In this document: piece after piece, positions 9,515 to 19,399 of the stretch
Layout: each line of letters begins with the position of its first letter
How positions within the stretch are numbered: position 1 is the first letter of the stretch
Origin: Ignisphaera sp.
Lineage (GTDB): Archaea > Thermoproteota > Thermoprotei_A > Sulfolobales > Ignisphaeraceae
DNA: 64,000 bases
Assembly (NCBI GenBank): GCA_038831005.1
Contig: JAWBKZ010000002.1
Coordinates: forward strand, 186,001 to 250,000
Reading direction: 5' to 3'
Notes under the pieces: model-generated
The model's database searches: none
Told to the model about the DNA's origin: nothing
The model's input: only the letters and a program-made list of their open reading frames with translations
Program-made: the position numbers and the translations under genes

Positions 9515-10807
9515 ATGCTGAAGCATAGGATAGATAGAATAGTCATTGGCAAAGGCTTTTATATACTGGTAGTATCTACTCTACTTACATATATGGTTGT
9601 TGATGGAGTAGGTTTAGGATATCCTATTGGGAACACTCTTTTGCTTTACCTACTAATTACAGACACATTCTTTGTAATAACATCTATAGCGTTACTGCAA
9701 AATCTAAATAGAATTGATATAGAGGTAGAGCAAAAAGATGTATTGACATCTGTTGAGGGTATGGAATTAGGTATGAAGATTATTTTTAGTCATAGTAGAA
9801 TATTCAGATTTATTGTTATCAACAACATTGAAATAAAGAGCGATAGAGGTTTATGGATTAGTAGATGGAGAATCAATGATGAAGGATACATAGATCTATA
9901 TGTAACTGGTTATCCAGGTATGCACAAAGTTTATGGCTATAGAATAGAGGTTTCAACACCATTATCTATACATAGAGCGGAACTCAATATAGACTTCGAT
10001 ATAGCTAAAGAAATACGTTTTGCTCCTACAAAACATGTACCTAGATTCAATATCGAGCTAGTTTTACCGTATCTACAGATATTTGAAGGCAGATCTTCGA
10101 AAAGAAAAGGGGTAGGAGCTGAGGTGATGAGTATAAGAGAGTTTACGTCTGGTGATGATCATAGAAGAATTCATTGGAAGGCTACAGCTAGAGTAGGTAA
10201 ACTCATGGTTAAAGAATATGAACATAAGGTATATAGAAACGCACTAGTAATAGTGTCTATACATAAAGACTTCTTTGTCGGTGAACCAGCTCCACTTCTA
10301 TATCTGGTAAAGCTTGTGATAGATGTTGTTGAAAGTCTTTTGTCCAAGGGAATGAACATAGTATTGGGTGTCATAACGGAGAGAAACATCAAGATGTCTA
10401 CAGTTATTGATAGATCTAGACTTTATGAAGTCTACAGAATTCTGTCGGAAATAGAGTGGCTTATAGATATTGATAGGTATAGTAGTAGTAATAGGTTACT
10501 TAGATGGTTTACACAAACAGTTGCAAGAGATGTCTGTAGAGAACCCTGTATAGTGTTTTTAGTGGTAGATCCTCTAGATAGTATGGATATAGACAGTATT
10601 GCGAATATATATAGAACGCTTAATCAACAAAAACATAAAGTTAAAGTACTTCTCACAACACCACTAGCTATAAGGTTTATGTATACAGCTAGAGTTGAAA
10701 TTGCTGATGTAGATATGCTCCAGAAGGAAGCCACAAGGTTGAAGAATATCATCCATACTCTTAAGGTAGGTGATGTGTATCTTCCAACAGCATATCTAAA
10801 GTTCTAG
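9515..10807 (+). CDS. DUF58 family protein (MoxR partner)
   Basis: Two N-terminal membrane helices (about residues 10-55) are followed by a soluble region carrying the DUF58 core REFTSGDDHRRIHWKATAR with the KEYE segment after it, and a VWA-like C-terminal half. DUF58 proteins are encoded beside MoxR across archaea and bacteria and are thought to be its clients. The ATG at 9515 gives a natural basic start before the first helix; an upstream in-frame ATG at 9482 overlaps moxR by 23 bp and adds 11 residues, so the start is not settled. Confidence 0.9.
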   Translation: MLKHRIDRIVIGKGFYILVVSTLLTYMVVDGVGLGYPIGNTLLLYLLITDTFFVITSIALLQNLNRIDIEVEQKDVLTSVEGMELGMKIIFSHSRIFRFIVINNIEIKSDRGLWISRWRINDEGYIDLYVTGYPGMHKVYGYRIEVSTPLSIHRAELNIDFDIAKEIRFAPTKHVPRFNIELVLPYLQIFEGRSSKRKGVGAEVMSIREFTSGDDHRRIHWKATARVGKLMVKEYEHKVYRNALVIVSIHKDFFVGEPAPLLYLVKLVIDVVESLLSKGMNIVLGVITERNIKMSTVIDRSRLYEVYRILSEIEWLIDIDRYSSSNRLLRWFTQTVARDVCREPCIVFLVVDPLDSMDIDSIANIYRTLNQQKHKVKVLLTTPLAIRFMYTARVEIADVDMLQKEATRLKNIIHTLKVGDVYLPTAYLKF

Positions 10808-10869
10808 CAAACTCTACATCAGAGATATCGAGATCGTGTAGTAAACATATGGATTAATGCATTGATTTC

Positions 10870-11574
10870 TCAAATCTTATTAATACGAGTCAATATAGAC
10901 ATCATGGTTCTAGCATTTTCCAGCATCCAGTGATCATTATTGAAAAACACGTATATTTTCTTAGGGTTCAATTCTACAATTCTTCTAGCTATATCTTCGA
11001 GTTCTTCATAGCTGTATTCATAAGCATACCATGTGTAACTTCCATGCAGTCTCATATAGACTATATTGTTGGAAGATACAATCCATCTACCAATAGGCGA
11101 ATCTATTGAAACTATTGTTGCATTAAATTTCTTGAGCTGGTCAATAACGTTGAACCAACTGTTATGCCTAAACTCAATAGCGAGTCTTTCACCAAGTGCA
11201 ACAATTTTTGCAAACTGCTTTAGTTTCTCAATATTTTCATCAGATGCAACAAAATTAGGGGGCATTTGAAATAAATAGAAGTCTATATACATATCAAGAG
11301 GGGTGAATAACTCATAGAATTTCCTCCATATGTCTATAGCTTTATAGCTAAGTTTTCTGTAATGAGTTATACCTCTAAACACCTTAACAGCCCATCTGAT
11401 ACCGTAGATCGATGTTTTCTTAGCCCAACTCGATACTTGATTACGGAAAGGGAATCGATAAAAAGAGGCATTAAGTTCAATAGCATTAAGTCTAGAGTTC
11501 TGTAAATACCAATTGAGAGTTCCATCGATATTCCAATCATATAGCCATCCAGAAGTACCTATAAATATCTCCAT
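10870..11574 (-). CDS. DUF72 family protein (234 aa)
   Basis: A TIM-barrel-like DUF72 protein of unknown biochemical role. The N-terminus IFIGTSGWLYDWN and the segments ELNASFYRFP, LAIEFRHNSW and YVFFNNDH are typical of the family and cover its whole length. I start it at the ATG at 11574 because DUF72 proteins begin directly with this GTSGW strand; the frame is open upstream to a TTG at 11634 but those residues look non-conserved. No clear operon partner. Confidence 0.9.
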   Translation of the reverse strand: MEIFIGTSGWLYDWNIDGTLNWYLQNSRLNAIELNASFYRFPFRNQVSSWAKKTSIYGIRWAVKVFRGITHYRKLSYKAIDIWRKFYELFTPLDMYIDFYLFQMPPNFVASDENIEKLKQFAKIVALGERLAIEFRHNSWFNVIDQLKKFNATIVSIDSPIGRWIVSSNNIVYMRLHGSYTWYAYEYSYEELEDIARRIVELNPKKIYVFFNNDHWMLENARTMMSILTRINKI

Positions 11575-11689
11575 AGATCTACATCCAAAAATTCTAGATC
11601 TAGAGATGGAATTAAAGTTTAGCTTTTGTTCCAATTTTGTTTAAGTGTTTTATGTAGATTGAAATAGTCATCATATTGGCTCTAGATTC

Positions 11690-12565
11690 TTAATCCTCTA
11701 GAGTTGTTTTTTCAAATATCTTTGAAGCACTATAAGCAAATACTATAGAGGTGAAGGTAAGTACTGCTAGATCTAGTAAAGGATTCATTGGAGGAATACC
11801 CACATCTGCACCTGTAAGCCAGTATCTTACACCGTGTACAGTATAGCTGAGGGGATTAAATATTGCTACATGTTTCATCCATTCCGGCATAGTTGTTATA
11901 GGATAGAATACGCCACTTAAGAACATTACAGGCATATTGAATATGTTGATGATCATCTGAAATCCTTCTATACTTGCCAATTTCAATGCTATTACTATTC
12001 CGAGAGACGTAAATGCTATTGAGGTTATGAATAGATAGGGAAGAGATACAAGTACTCCTAGGGGATTTAACGAACGTGATATTGTGAATCCTATACACAT
12101 TACTACAAAACCGTTAAAGGTGTTTATGATAGAATCTCCAACTATTCTTCCCAGAATTACTACACCTCTAGGTGCTGGAGCTACAAGCGATTCTTTAAGA
12201 AACCCAAATTGTTTATCCCATATAACGCTTATCCCAGCTATAAAGCTACCCATAAACACAGACATAGTGGCCATACCGCTAACCATGAATGTTGCATAAT
12301 CAAGTCCTCCAAACCTACTATTGACCATCTGCTGAACGTATTTAGCTATAGTATCCATAATGTTACCTACATTGGGTAAAGCGTCAATACCTGGAGGAGC
12401 TACATCTTTTGGTGTAAACGTGAATACTGTACTCATTCCAAGACCCATGAATATCATCCATAGAAGAGGATTCAGAAAGACAGAAATCACTCTAGATCTT
12501 GCACTCCACCATCTCTTTACATGTCTATATACCATTGCTATAAAGGGAGATAAGTCTAAGCTCAT
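11690..12565 (-). CDS. ABC-2 type transporter permease (DrrB-like)
   Basis: About 291 aa with six membrane helices of the ABC-2 exporter type; the stretch ending GVFYPITTMPEWMKHVAIFNP is characteristic of DrrB/NodJ-type permeases. It follows the ATPase gene directly: the SD sequence GGAGGTGA spans the ATPase stop and lies 7 nt before this ATG. A closer ATG at 12571 is only 1 nt from the SD and less likely. With the ATPase it should export a drug, lipid or similar hydrophobic compound under PadR control. Confidence 0.9.
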   Translation of the reverse strand: MSLDLSPFIAMVYRHVKRWWSARSRVISVFLNPLLWMIFMGLGMSTVFTFTPKDVAPPGIDALPNVGNIMDTIAKYVQQMVNSRFGGLDYATFMVSGMATMSVFMGSFIAGISVIWDKQFGFLKESLVAPAPRGVVILGRIVGDSIINTFNGFVVMCIGFTISRSLNPLGVLVSLPYLFITSIAFTSLGIVIALKLASIEGFQMIINIFNMPVMFLSGVFYPITTMPEWMKHVAIFNPLSYTVHGVRYWLTGADVGIPPMNPLLDLAVLTFTSIVFAYSASKIFEKTTLED

Positions 12566-12572
12566 TCTCATG

Positions 12573-13547
12573 TCACCTCCATATTCTGAATCTAGGTGGA
12601 ATAGATGTTGATTCAAGTGAATCTCTAAGTTCTTTACCAGTTAGATGTAGAAATACCTCATTTAGTGTAGGTCTACGGTAACTCACTTCTTTAACTTTAA
12701 CCCCTAGTCTATCTACTATTGAGAATATCTCTGGGAGAGCTTTTGAAGCATTATCTACAACAATTTCTACTCTATCTAATGAAATCCATCTACAGCTATT
12801 AACGAACTTTATAGTTTCACATATATCTATATTTCTATTATCCAAAGTTACATATATAACATCGCTTCCAATCATAGACTTAAGCTCTTCAACACTACCC
12901 TCAGCTATAATTTTTCCGTGATCCATTATAGCTATCCTATGCGCAAGTTCTTCAGCTTCATCCATATAGTGTGTGGTCATCAGTATGGTCATATCTTTCT
13001 CTTTCTTCAATCTTTTTATGTAGTCCCATATCCTTGCCCTAGATTGGGGATCTAAACCAATAGTTGGTTCATCTAGAATCAGCAACTCTGGTTCATGAAG
13101 AAGACCTCTAGCTATCTCAAGTCTTCTCCTCATACCTCCACTAAAGTATCTTACATATTTAGATGCATATTCCTTTAGTTCAACAAATTCCAGTAAATTC
13201 ATTATCTTCTTCTCAAGTTCTGGACCCCTCAGTCCATAGAGTTTTCCATGAATATACATATTATCATATGCAGTTAGATCTAGATCTAGACTAGGATCCT
13301 GAAACACTATGCCTATGTGTTTCCTAACCTTATCTGGATTCTCAACAACATCGTATCCAGCTACAAAAACATTTCCGCTTGTTGGTTTAAGTATTGTAGC
13401 TATTATATGGATAGTTGTTGTTTTTCCAGCTCCATTAGGACCTAAAAGAGCATATATCTCGCCTCTCCTGATCTTAAAGCTTATACCATTAACAGCAACT
13501 ACATCTTTGAATTTCTTAACGAGATTTTCAACAGCAACTATATCCAT
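12573..13547 (-). CDS. ABC transporter ATPase (DrrA-like)
   Basis: A single nucleotide-binding domain: Walker A GPNGAGKTTT, Q-loop VFQDPSLD, signature SGGMRRRLE, Walker B LLILDEPTIGLD and the switch His in MTTHYMDEAEELA. A C-terminal extension of about 90 residues ends in RRPTLNEVFLHLTG, as in daunorubicin-type exporter ATPases. ATG 13547 comes 2 nt after the padR stop with GGTTGG before it; an upstream TTG (13556) overlaps padR. Middle gene of padR-ATPase-permease. Confidence 0.93.
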   Translation of the reverse strand: MDIVAVENLVKKFKDVVAVNGISFKIRRGEIYALLGPNGAGKTTTIHIIATILKPTSGNVFVAGYDVVENPDKVRKHIGIVFQDPSLDLDLTAYDNMYIHGKLYGLRGPELEKKIMNLLEFVELKEYASKYVRYFSGGMRRRLEIARGLLHEPELLILDEPTIGLDPQSRARIWDYIKRLKKEKDMTILMTTHYMDEAEELAHRIAIMDHGKIIAEGSVEELKSMIGSDVIYVTLDNRNIDICETIKFVNSCRWISLDRVEIVVDNASKALPEIFSIVDRLGVKVKEVSYRRPTLNEVFLHLTGKELRDSLESTSIPPRFRIWR

Positions 13548-13549
13548 TT

Positions 13550-13999
13550 CTACCAACCTATAACCTTATTGATATCTTTAACAAAGTTCTCTATAACATT
13601 CCTGAGATACTCGATCTTCTCGTTAGACATTCTGTCGAGAGACCCAAAGATATTATAAGCAACTTTCAGAAGCTTATGCAACTCTATCTCTTTTGCTCTT
13701 CTGAAACGCTCGATATATATATCAACACGATTAACTAAATCCTTATTATCTTCAAGAAACTTTCTACCTTTCTCTGAAAGCTTATACAGTCTAACTCTTC
13801 TTCCACCAAAATAAGTTACAGTAACATCAACTAGATCCTCTTTCTCAAGTTTCTTAAGCAGCATATATATGTGGCCGGGACTTGGAACAAAACCTGTGAT
13901 CTCATTAATTCTCTTCATAATCTCATAACCATTTAGAGGTCTCTCTACAAGAAGCTTAAGGACAAAAGCTTTAGCTATCCCTCTATCCATAGGTCTCAT
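13550..13999 (-). CDS. PadR-family transcriptional regulator
   Basis: A 149-aa protein with the PadR winged helix: LLVERPLNGYEIMKRI, then PSPGHIYMLLKKLEKEDLV and the wing strand RVRLYKLSEKGRKFL, followed by a helical dimerisation region. PadR proteins usually repress a neighbouring exporter and release on binding a toxic compound. It heads the tight operon with the DrrAB-like ABC exporter, which is its most likely target. A second in-frame ATG three codons in is possible. Confidence 0.92.
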   Translation of the reverse strand: MRPMDRGIAKAFVLKLLVERPLNGYEIMKRINEITGFVPSPGHIYMLLKKLEKEDLVDVTVTYFGGRRVRLYKLSEKGRKFLEDNKDLVNRVDIYIERFRRAKEIELHKLLKVAYNIFGSLDRMSNEKIEYLRNVIENFVKDINKVIGW

Positions 14000-14171
14000 A
14001 ATATATCTCCAGATATATCTCGAGTACTATCATCAGAAATACGTAAAGAGAAAATATAAGTGTTCTTCGCGAATATGTAGAAACTCGTCAGAATTTAGTA
14101 CAGTCATTTAGAATACCTCTAAACATGTTCTTTAGCAGGTCTCGATATAGATAGATGTTGATCCATCTGTT

Positions 14172-14825
14172 TTACCTATATCGACAACTATTGAGAGCAT
14201 TAATAACAAATAAGTTAGCTCTATACTCTTTATCTAAAGTTGATTTAGGACCATGTCCTGGTAACACTATTGTTTCTAGAGGATATAAGCTATAGATTTT
14301 GCACAAACTCTTCAGAAGATCTTCTTCACAACCTCCAGGTAGTTCAGTAGTTCCTACAGATCCAGAGAATAGTGTATCACCTGTCAATAGCGAAGATATA
14401 GATGGTATATAGATAGTTATTGAGCCTGGTGTATGTCCAGGTGTGTGCAGTATGTATACCTCTATAGATTTAAATCTATGATACCCCTCTCTATCAATAA
14501 CCTTATCTGGCTCTACCTTTCTGTAATCTATATTGAACTGTCTAGCCAAATCATAGTTATAATCTAGAATCTCGAGATCGTCTCTATGGATTAGGAATTC
14601 TGCATCAAATTTGTCTCTAAGTTTATTAACACCTTCTAAATGATCAAAATGTCCATGAGTTGCCATAATTGCTACTATATTCAAACCCATAGATTTTATC
14701 CATTCTACTAAATCCTTACCATAACCACCTGGATCAACTATAATGCCATCTAATGTATGTTCATTGTACACTACATAGGTATTAGTATTAAAGAATCCTA
14801 GGACAAATAACTTAATGCTATACAT
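14172..14825 (-). CDS. Metallo-beta-lactamase-fold hydrolase (glyoxalase II-like)
   Basis: A 217-aa MBL-fold enzyme with the full dinuclear metal site: THGHFDH (residues 56-62), His131 in HTPGHTPGS, Asp150 in LTGDTLF and His in VLPGHGPKS near 197. The compact size and the GSVGTTELPGG loop match archaeal hydroxyacylglutathione hydrolase-like thioesterases, whose true substrate in archaea is generally unknown. It stands alone; the ATG is clear. Confidence 0.92.
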   Translation of the reverse strand: MYSIKLFVLGFFNTNTYVVYNEHTLDGIIVDPGGYGKDLVEWIKSMGLNIVAIMATHGHFDHLEGVNKLRDKFDAEFLIHRDDLEILDYNYDLARQFNIDYRKVEPDKVIDREGYHRFKSIEVYILHTPGHTPGSITIYIPSISSLLTGDTLFSGSVGTTELPGGCEEDLLKSLCKIYSLYPLETIVLPGHGPKSTLDKEYRANLFVINALNSCRYR

Positions 14826-15288
14826 AGATACAACCTATGTAATTAATTTAATAACCAAAATTTTATGTCTAACTATCTCTAGAGCTCTAACTATGCATCA
14901 GCGTTCTGCCTTTTGTAGATAGTAATCTGCAGTACAGATAATAGTAGTTGCCTTATATCTGGGAATACTGTATCTTTATATCTTTCTATATGGTTAAGTT
15001 ATACAGGATTTAGATGTTTGTTAAATTATGGATTAGGATGTATATAGAATAAGAGATTCTAAATACAAGAAGATCTATGCTGTAGATTTGTGGATACTAT
15101 GGGGAATCAGTATTTGTGTAGTTTTAGTAGTGGTGATTGATGATGTGGGTATCTATAGTCATTTGATCTAAATAGATTGAATAGCGGGTTTATCTATGCT
15201 AACTTTATTTACAGCTTATTTCTGATTTAGAGTGAAAAATTTTTATTCTAGTTGTAGGTGTTGAGGATCTTTATATAGTGATAATCTC
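14826..15288. other. Intergenic region without recognised features
   Basis: About 460 bp of AT-rich DNA between two divergent genes. I see no ORF with a plausible start, no RNA-like GC-rich segment and no long repeat. TTTTTATT around 15240-15247 and TTTATATAG near 15270 could be TATA elements for the MFS gene. Confidence 0.4.
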
Positions 15289-16542
15289 ATGAGCAAGATA
15301 TGGTATATAGTTGTAGCGTTCATGTCTATGCTTTTTGCAAGCTTTGGAACAGCAGGATCTCTATTCATACTCTACATTAAAGATATCTATGGACTTGACA
15401 ACATTACACCTATAGCAATTGGAGCTACTATATCTAGTGGAGTATCTATTGCAGCTATGATTGTCATGGGCTATCTATACGATAGATACGGCTTGTTTGT
15501 GCCAATGATTACAGCTACAGGATCTATGGCTGGATGGAGTTTTTGTATAGGTTATATGGGTAGGTTTTCGTCTTGGTATCAAGCGTCTACTGTATGGTAT
15601 GTAGCTGCAGTACTCCAGGGATTCGTAATGGCGTCTATCATGATAGGGCTTAATCCAACGCTTATGACTATGTTTCCTAATAGGAGAGGTTTAGCGGTAT
15701 CTGTAACTCAATCAGCTCAAGCATTAGCAATGTCTTTTTGGTCGTATACATCTATCTATTTGATAAAGTTATTGAACTTCTTTAATGCCTTAGCGGTTAT
15801 GGGTCTTATAGGCACTACATCGATAGCTTTAACCACAATTACATTCAGTAGAATAAGAGCCTCAGACTCCGCCAAAGATGGTGAGGATGATAGACATAGC
15901 CAGAATAGAATAGAGAAACAAGACTATTTATCAAAAAGATTGCTAGCACTATCTTTCGCTATGATATTCTTCATAGCTCTTTCATCTGTTGTGATAATGA
16001 GCTTCTTTGCTGGTCTTATAGAAGAATCATTTACTTTTGCCACTACCTCGACATCTATACGCGAAGATATTGTACCTCAGGTAATGATGGTAACAGGTTT
16101 TCTACAAGCATTAGCGGCAATATTATGGGGATACTCTATAGATAGACTTGGACCACTAAAGACCATTCCAATAATATATTCGATGGAGACTGTGAATACG
16201 GTACTTAGCTTTATAGTCTATACTGTGAATCCCTGGGTAGCTTCATTGTTTATAGCTTTAAGATACATATTCTTTAGTGCTGAACCAATTGTTCATTGGG
16301 CTCTTATTCCAGCGCTTTTTGGGCTGAAGAGCCTAGGCAAGATATCTGGTATACTTAATACTGCTCCTATGGTAGCTTCAGTACTAGCACCTGTAGCTGG
16401 AGGATTGATTAGAGATATCTATGGAAGTCATCGATATATACTTACTCTGTCTATGGTTCTATCTCTTCTATCACTAGTTTTCTATATAGTGATGAAGAGT
16501 ACTGCTAACAGGGCTAAGATAAGTAGTCTAGAGGTATATTAG
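15289..16542 (+). CDS. Major facilitator superfamily transporter (OFA-like)
   Basis: A 417-aa carrier with 12 predicted helices split by a hydrophilic loop (about residues 190-220). The loop-2/3 motif GYLYDRYG matches the MFS consensus, and the second half repeats it as GYSIDRLG. The layout resembles oxalate/formate antiporter (OFA) family members, but the substrate cannot be told. The end overlaps the convergent EcfT-like gene by 15 bp. Confidence 0.88.
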   Translation: MSKIWYIVVAFMSMLFASFGTAGSLFILYIKDIYGLDNITPIAIGATISSGVSIAAMIVMGYLYDRYGLFVPMITATGSMAGWSFCIGYMGRFSSWYQASTVWYVAAVLQGFVMASIMIGLNPTLMTMFPNRRGLAVSVTQSAQALAMSFWSYTSIYLIKLLNFFNALAVMGLIGTTSIALTTITFSRIRASDSAKDGEDDRHSQNRIEKQDYLSKRLLALSFAMIFFIALSSVVIMSFFAGLIEESFTFATTSTSIREDIVPQVMMVTGFLQALAAILWGYSIDRLGPLKTIPIIYSMETVNTVLSFIVYTVNPWVASLFIALRYIFFSAEPIVHWALIPALFGLKSLGKISGILNTAPMVASVLAPVAGGLIRDIYGSHRYILTLSMVLSLLSLVFYIVMKSTANRAKISSLEVY

Positions 16543-17211
16543 GGAGATTGATGTTAATAGGATAAGTAGTTGAAATAGTAGTGCTTTTGTGCTATAAATT
16601 GGTCTTGGACAAAAGGAGTATCTTTTTAGATAGATACCTTCGCTAAACATCTCCACCATTTCGTCACCTCTTACGAATAGTATGGATAACGTTTTCCATG
16701 GTTTTTCATTCTTCAGTCTATGTACATAGATAATCTCTTGAGCTTCTTTAAGAATCTGTGATATAGATCTCCATAGAAGTGGAATTACTGGTGAAGCTGT
16801 TCTTGAAATTTTGTGGACTAAGTAGGATGTTTCAGCTATATTTATACAGTGAAATAAGTAGAACATAGATAAAGAAAATACTTCAGCTCTTATGAAGACC
16901 TCGAGAAAGGATTCTATATTGGTTTTCCCCATAAGATATAGAACTAAGGTATTGGATATAGCCATCCATAGAGATGGTATAGAGGTTAAAAGAGCTGAGT
17001 AAATGAACAGTTTCTGCATTGAGAAAAATAGGTAGTAGAGAAAGATTAGTACAGTTATTACCAACGATTGGAAAGGTTTAGATGAAACCGCTATTGCTGT
17101 AGCTAGAACTATGGCTGTAAGTAGAGCTGTTGAACCAAGTCTAGCTTCAGAAAAACCGTAGAGGAATAGAGCATTTGATAGAAACTTAATGAATCTAGCT
17201 ATAATGCTCAT
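16528..17211 (-). CDS. ECF transporter T component (EcfT/CbiQ-like)
   Basis: A 227-aa membrane protein with about five helices and a cytoplasmic coupling region. That region has RAEVFSLSMFY and the later SQILKEAQEIIYVHRLK segment, where EcfT proteins carry their coupling helices, though the classic ARG boxes are weak. Identification rests mainly on its place directly after the fused ATPase (2 bp gap) and the S component. It would form the energy-coupling scaffold of the importer. Confidence 0.75.
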   Translation of the reverse strand: MSIIARFIKFLSNALFLYGFSEARLGSTALLTAIVLATAIAVSSKPFQSLVITVLIFLYYLFFSMQKLFIYSALLTSIPSLWMAISNTLVLYLMGKTNIESFLEVFIRAEVFSLSMFYLFHCINIAETSYLVHKISRTASPVIPLLWRSISQILKEAQEIIYVHRLKNEKPWKTLSILFVRGDEMVEMFSEGIYLKRYSFCPRPIYSTKALLFQLLILLTSISLIYL

Positions 17212-17213
17212 AT

Positions 17214-18488
17214 CTATCCAAGCTCGATAACGTTATTAGATATGTACCTTAATTCTTCACCATGGCTTGCAACAGCTATTCCACAACCATGTTTAGCTAA
17301 GAGACATAGAGATTCTAAAACATGTATAGCGTTCCAGGGATCAAGACCAACAGTAGGCTCATCTATTAAGAGAGCTTTTGGTTGTCTAATGAATGCAGAA
17401 GCTATAGCAAGTCTTCTTTTTTCACCACTACTTAGCATAGCTATTGGCGTATCTAGAGCTTTCTCGAGGTTGAATTTTTTAGCTATATCTATTCTATTCA
17501 TGAGTTCTTCTCTCGGTGTTGGTGATGATATGTAGTGTAGAGGGTTTTCGGGAATAAACTGTATCCCTTTAGGTCTCCTCATAGAACCCTTCACTGGTTT
17601 AAGTATGCCAGCCAATATCTTTAGCAATGTTGATTTACCTGAGCCTGATGCACCTTTAATCCATGTTATACCTCCTTTCTCAATATCTATATCCACTCCG
17701 TTAATCACGTATCTCTCTCCATCGGGGTACTTGAACCATACATCTCTAGCTTCTATAACAATTTCATCTTCATTACTTGAACATGGAGAGAGCTTTTCTG
17801 CGTATTCATTTAGCTTAGTAAGATCATCGTAAATAGGTGTCTCTTTTGGATCTTCATATATTTTAGCAGAACCATTATCTATGTAGAGTACAGAATCTAC
17901 CACACTTCTCCAAAGCTCTACATCATGATCTACCACAACTGTAGAAATACCAGAATTCTTTAACTTCTTAACCAATTCCACTATCTTGTATCTAGATTGT
18001 GTATCTAGATATGATGAAGCTTCATCTATTAAAATAACATCTTTTCTAGATATGTAAGCCTCTAGTAGCGCTATTCTCTCAATTTCTCCAGCGCTTAATG
18101 AAGATGTTGAGCTCCATAAACAGTTATGGATACCGAATTCTTTCGCCATGCCAATAATTTCCGGGAAACTGTTTCTGCTGTAGAACATGATCTCTATGTA
18201 CGGATATGGTGTTGATATGGAGAACCATGGCTCTTGAACTATATAGCATATGTGTTTTGAAGCTGAGTAACTGTTACGGATTTTCTCTCCATAGATCTCA
18301 ATACTACCCTTTATCACCATATCGAAAAGCTCTTTAGCTATAAAAGTTAGAGCTCTTAAGAGTGTAGTTTTACCGGAGCCAGATCTACCTAAAACAAGTA
18401 GCGTTTCTCCTCTATCAATAGAGAAAGATATGTGATTCAGTATAGTTCTTCCTCTAGCCTCTACCTTCAGATCCTTTACCTCTAACAC
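17214..18488 (-). CDS. ECF transporter ATPase with two fused nucleotide-binding domains
   Basis: Two complete ABC domains in one chain. The first has GRSGSGKTT, signature LSAGEIERIALLEA and LIDEASSYLD; the second has GASGSGKST, LSSGEKRRLAIA and LLIDEPTVGLD. This replaces the separate EcfA1/EcfA2 pair. I take GTG 18488 as start; a TTG at 18503 adds five residues. Either start overlaps the end of the S-component gene, which supports coupled translation. Confidence 0.92.
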   Translation of the reverse strand: MLEVKDLKVEARGRTILNHISFSIDRGETLLVLGRSGSGKTTLLRALTFIAKELFDMVIKGSIEIYGEKIRNSYSASKHICYIVQEPWFSISTPYPYIEIMFYSRNSFPEIIGMAKEFGIHNCLWSSTSSLSAGEIERIALLEAYISRKDVILIDEASSYLDTQSRYKIVELVKKLKNSGISTVVVDHDVELWRSVVDSVLYIDNGSAKIYEDPKETPIYDDLTKLNEYAEKLSPCSSNEDEIVIEARDVWFKYPDGERYVINGVDIDIEKGGITWIKGASGSGKSTLLKILAGILKPVKGSMRRPKGIQFIPENPLHYISSPTPREELMNRIDIAKKFNLEKALDTPIAMLSSGEKRRLAIASAFIRQPKALLIDEPTVGLDPWNAIHVLESLCLLAKHGCGIAVASHGEELRYISNNVIELG

Positions 18489-19230
18489 CTTTGGCTCTCT
18501 CAATAAATTGCACCACAGGATAGGCGATAACTACGCCAGCTGAAAACTGACCTATATTGATCGGTACTTCAGCTAGTGCAGCTATAGGCTCTTTCCCCAG
18601 TATTAATGGATTTGATACAAAATACTCATAGAGGAAGTATCCTAGGACCATAACCATGCCTCCTAAAATCATTGGTAATACATAAGGCTTCAATCTAGCT
18701 ATACAGGTCACGGCAATAGACATCACAATTACTGCAATGGCAATAACTATCCATATATAGGAGGGTAGCGCTAGATAGAGATAGGGTACAGACATAGGTG
18801 TTCCAGAGACATGTATCCACCCCAATTCTATTGACAGATGTTCTTCACCTCTGTAAAAAGCTATGGGCAGAGCAATAGCTAGAGCAAGGATAACGCCAAG
18901 AATAACAACAGCAACATTAATTATCCTACCCTTACTCGTGGCTCTAACCTTGGATATCAGTTTCGATACTATAAATCCTTCACAAAACTTTATAGCAAAT
19001 GTTGCAGGAGCGAAATAACCATAGCCTAGAACTATATCAGCAATAGCTGGTCCTAAACCTGATGCTATAGCTGCCACAATAGGGTTAGATATAGATGCTA
19101 TAACGTATATAGATGCTTCACCTAAGTTAAAGTAGCCTCCGGTAGCAGGTGTTTCGACAACAAGAATAGCTGTCGCTATAAATGTTATAGCTGTATAAAT
19201 TACTGTTCTCACAATATCCTGGAACCTCAT
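18454..19230 (-). CDS. ECF transporter substrate-binding (S) component
   Basis: A 258-aa integral membrane protein with six or more helices. The early segment GGYFNLGEASIYVIASI and the following GLGPAIADIVLGY are the pattern of ECF S components, which bind vitamins or related micronutrients. The long central part (about residues 105-190) is an extension relative to the usual 180-200 aa. Substrate not inferable from sequence alone. First gene of the three-gene import operon S-A-T. Confidence 0.85.
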   Translation of the reverse strand: MRFQDIVRTVIYTAITFIATAILVVETPATGGYFNLGEASIYVIASISNPIVAAIASGLGPAIADIVLGYGYFAPATFAIKFCEGFIVSKLISKVRATSKGRIINVAVVILGVILALAIALPIAFYRGEEHLSIELGWIHVSGTPMSVPYLYLALPSYIWIVIAIAVIVMSIAVTCIARLKPYVLPMILGGMVMVLGYFLYEYFVSNPLILGKEPIAALAEVPINIGQFSAGVVIAYPVVQFIERAKGVRGKGSEGRG

Positions 19231-19399
19231 AAAATTCCTTCACCTTCTCGCTGACTTTGTAGTATCCCAAAATAAGCTTTAATCGGTGTGCCAAATCAAA
19301 ACTGTTCACAGCTACAGCATTAAGAAAATGGTTCTGTTCATGATAGATAAATTTGTAGGTATAGGTACACTTTACTAGTTACTAGAGAGTGCCATCATA

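Noticed and set aside
15120-15180. GATGATG repeats as a C/D box RNA
   Set aside because: No D box (CTGA) or paired C'/D' boxes at proper spacing.
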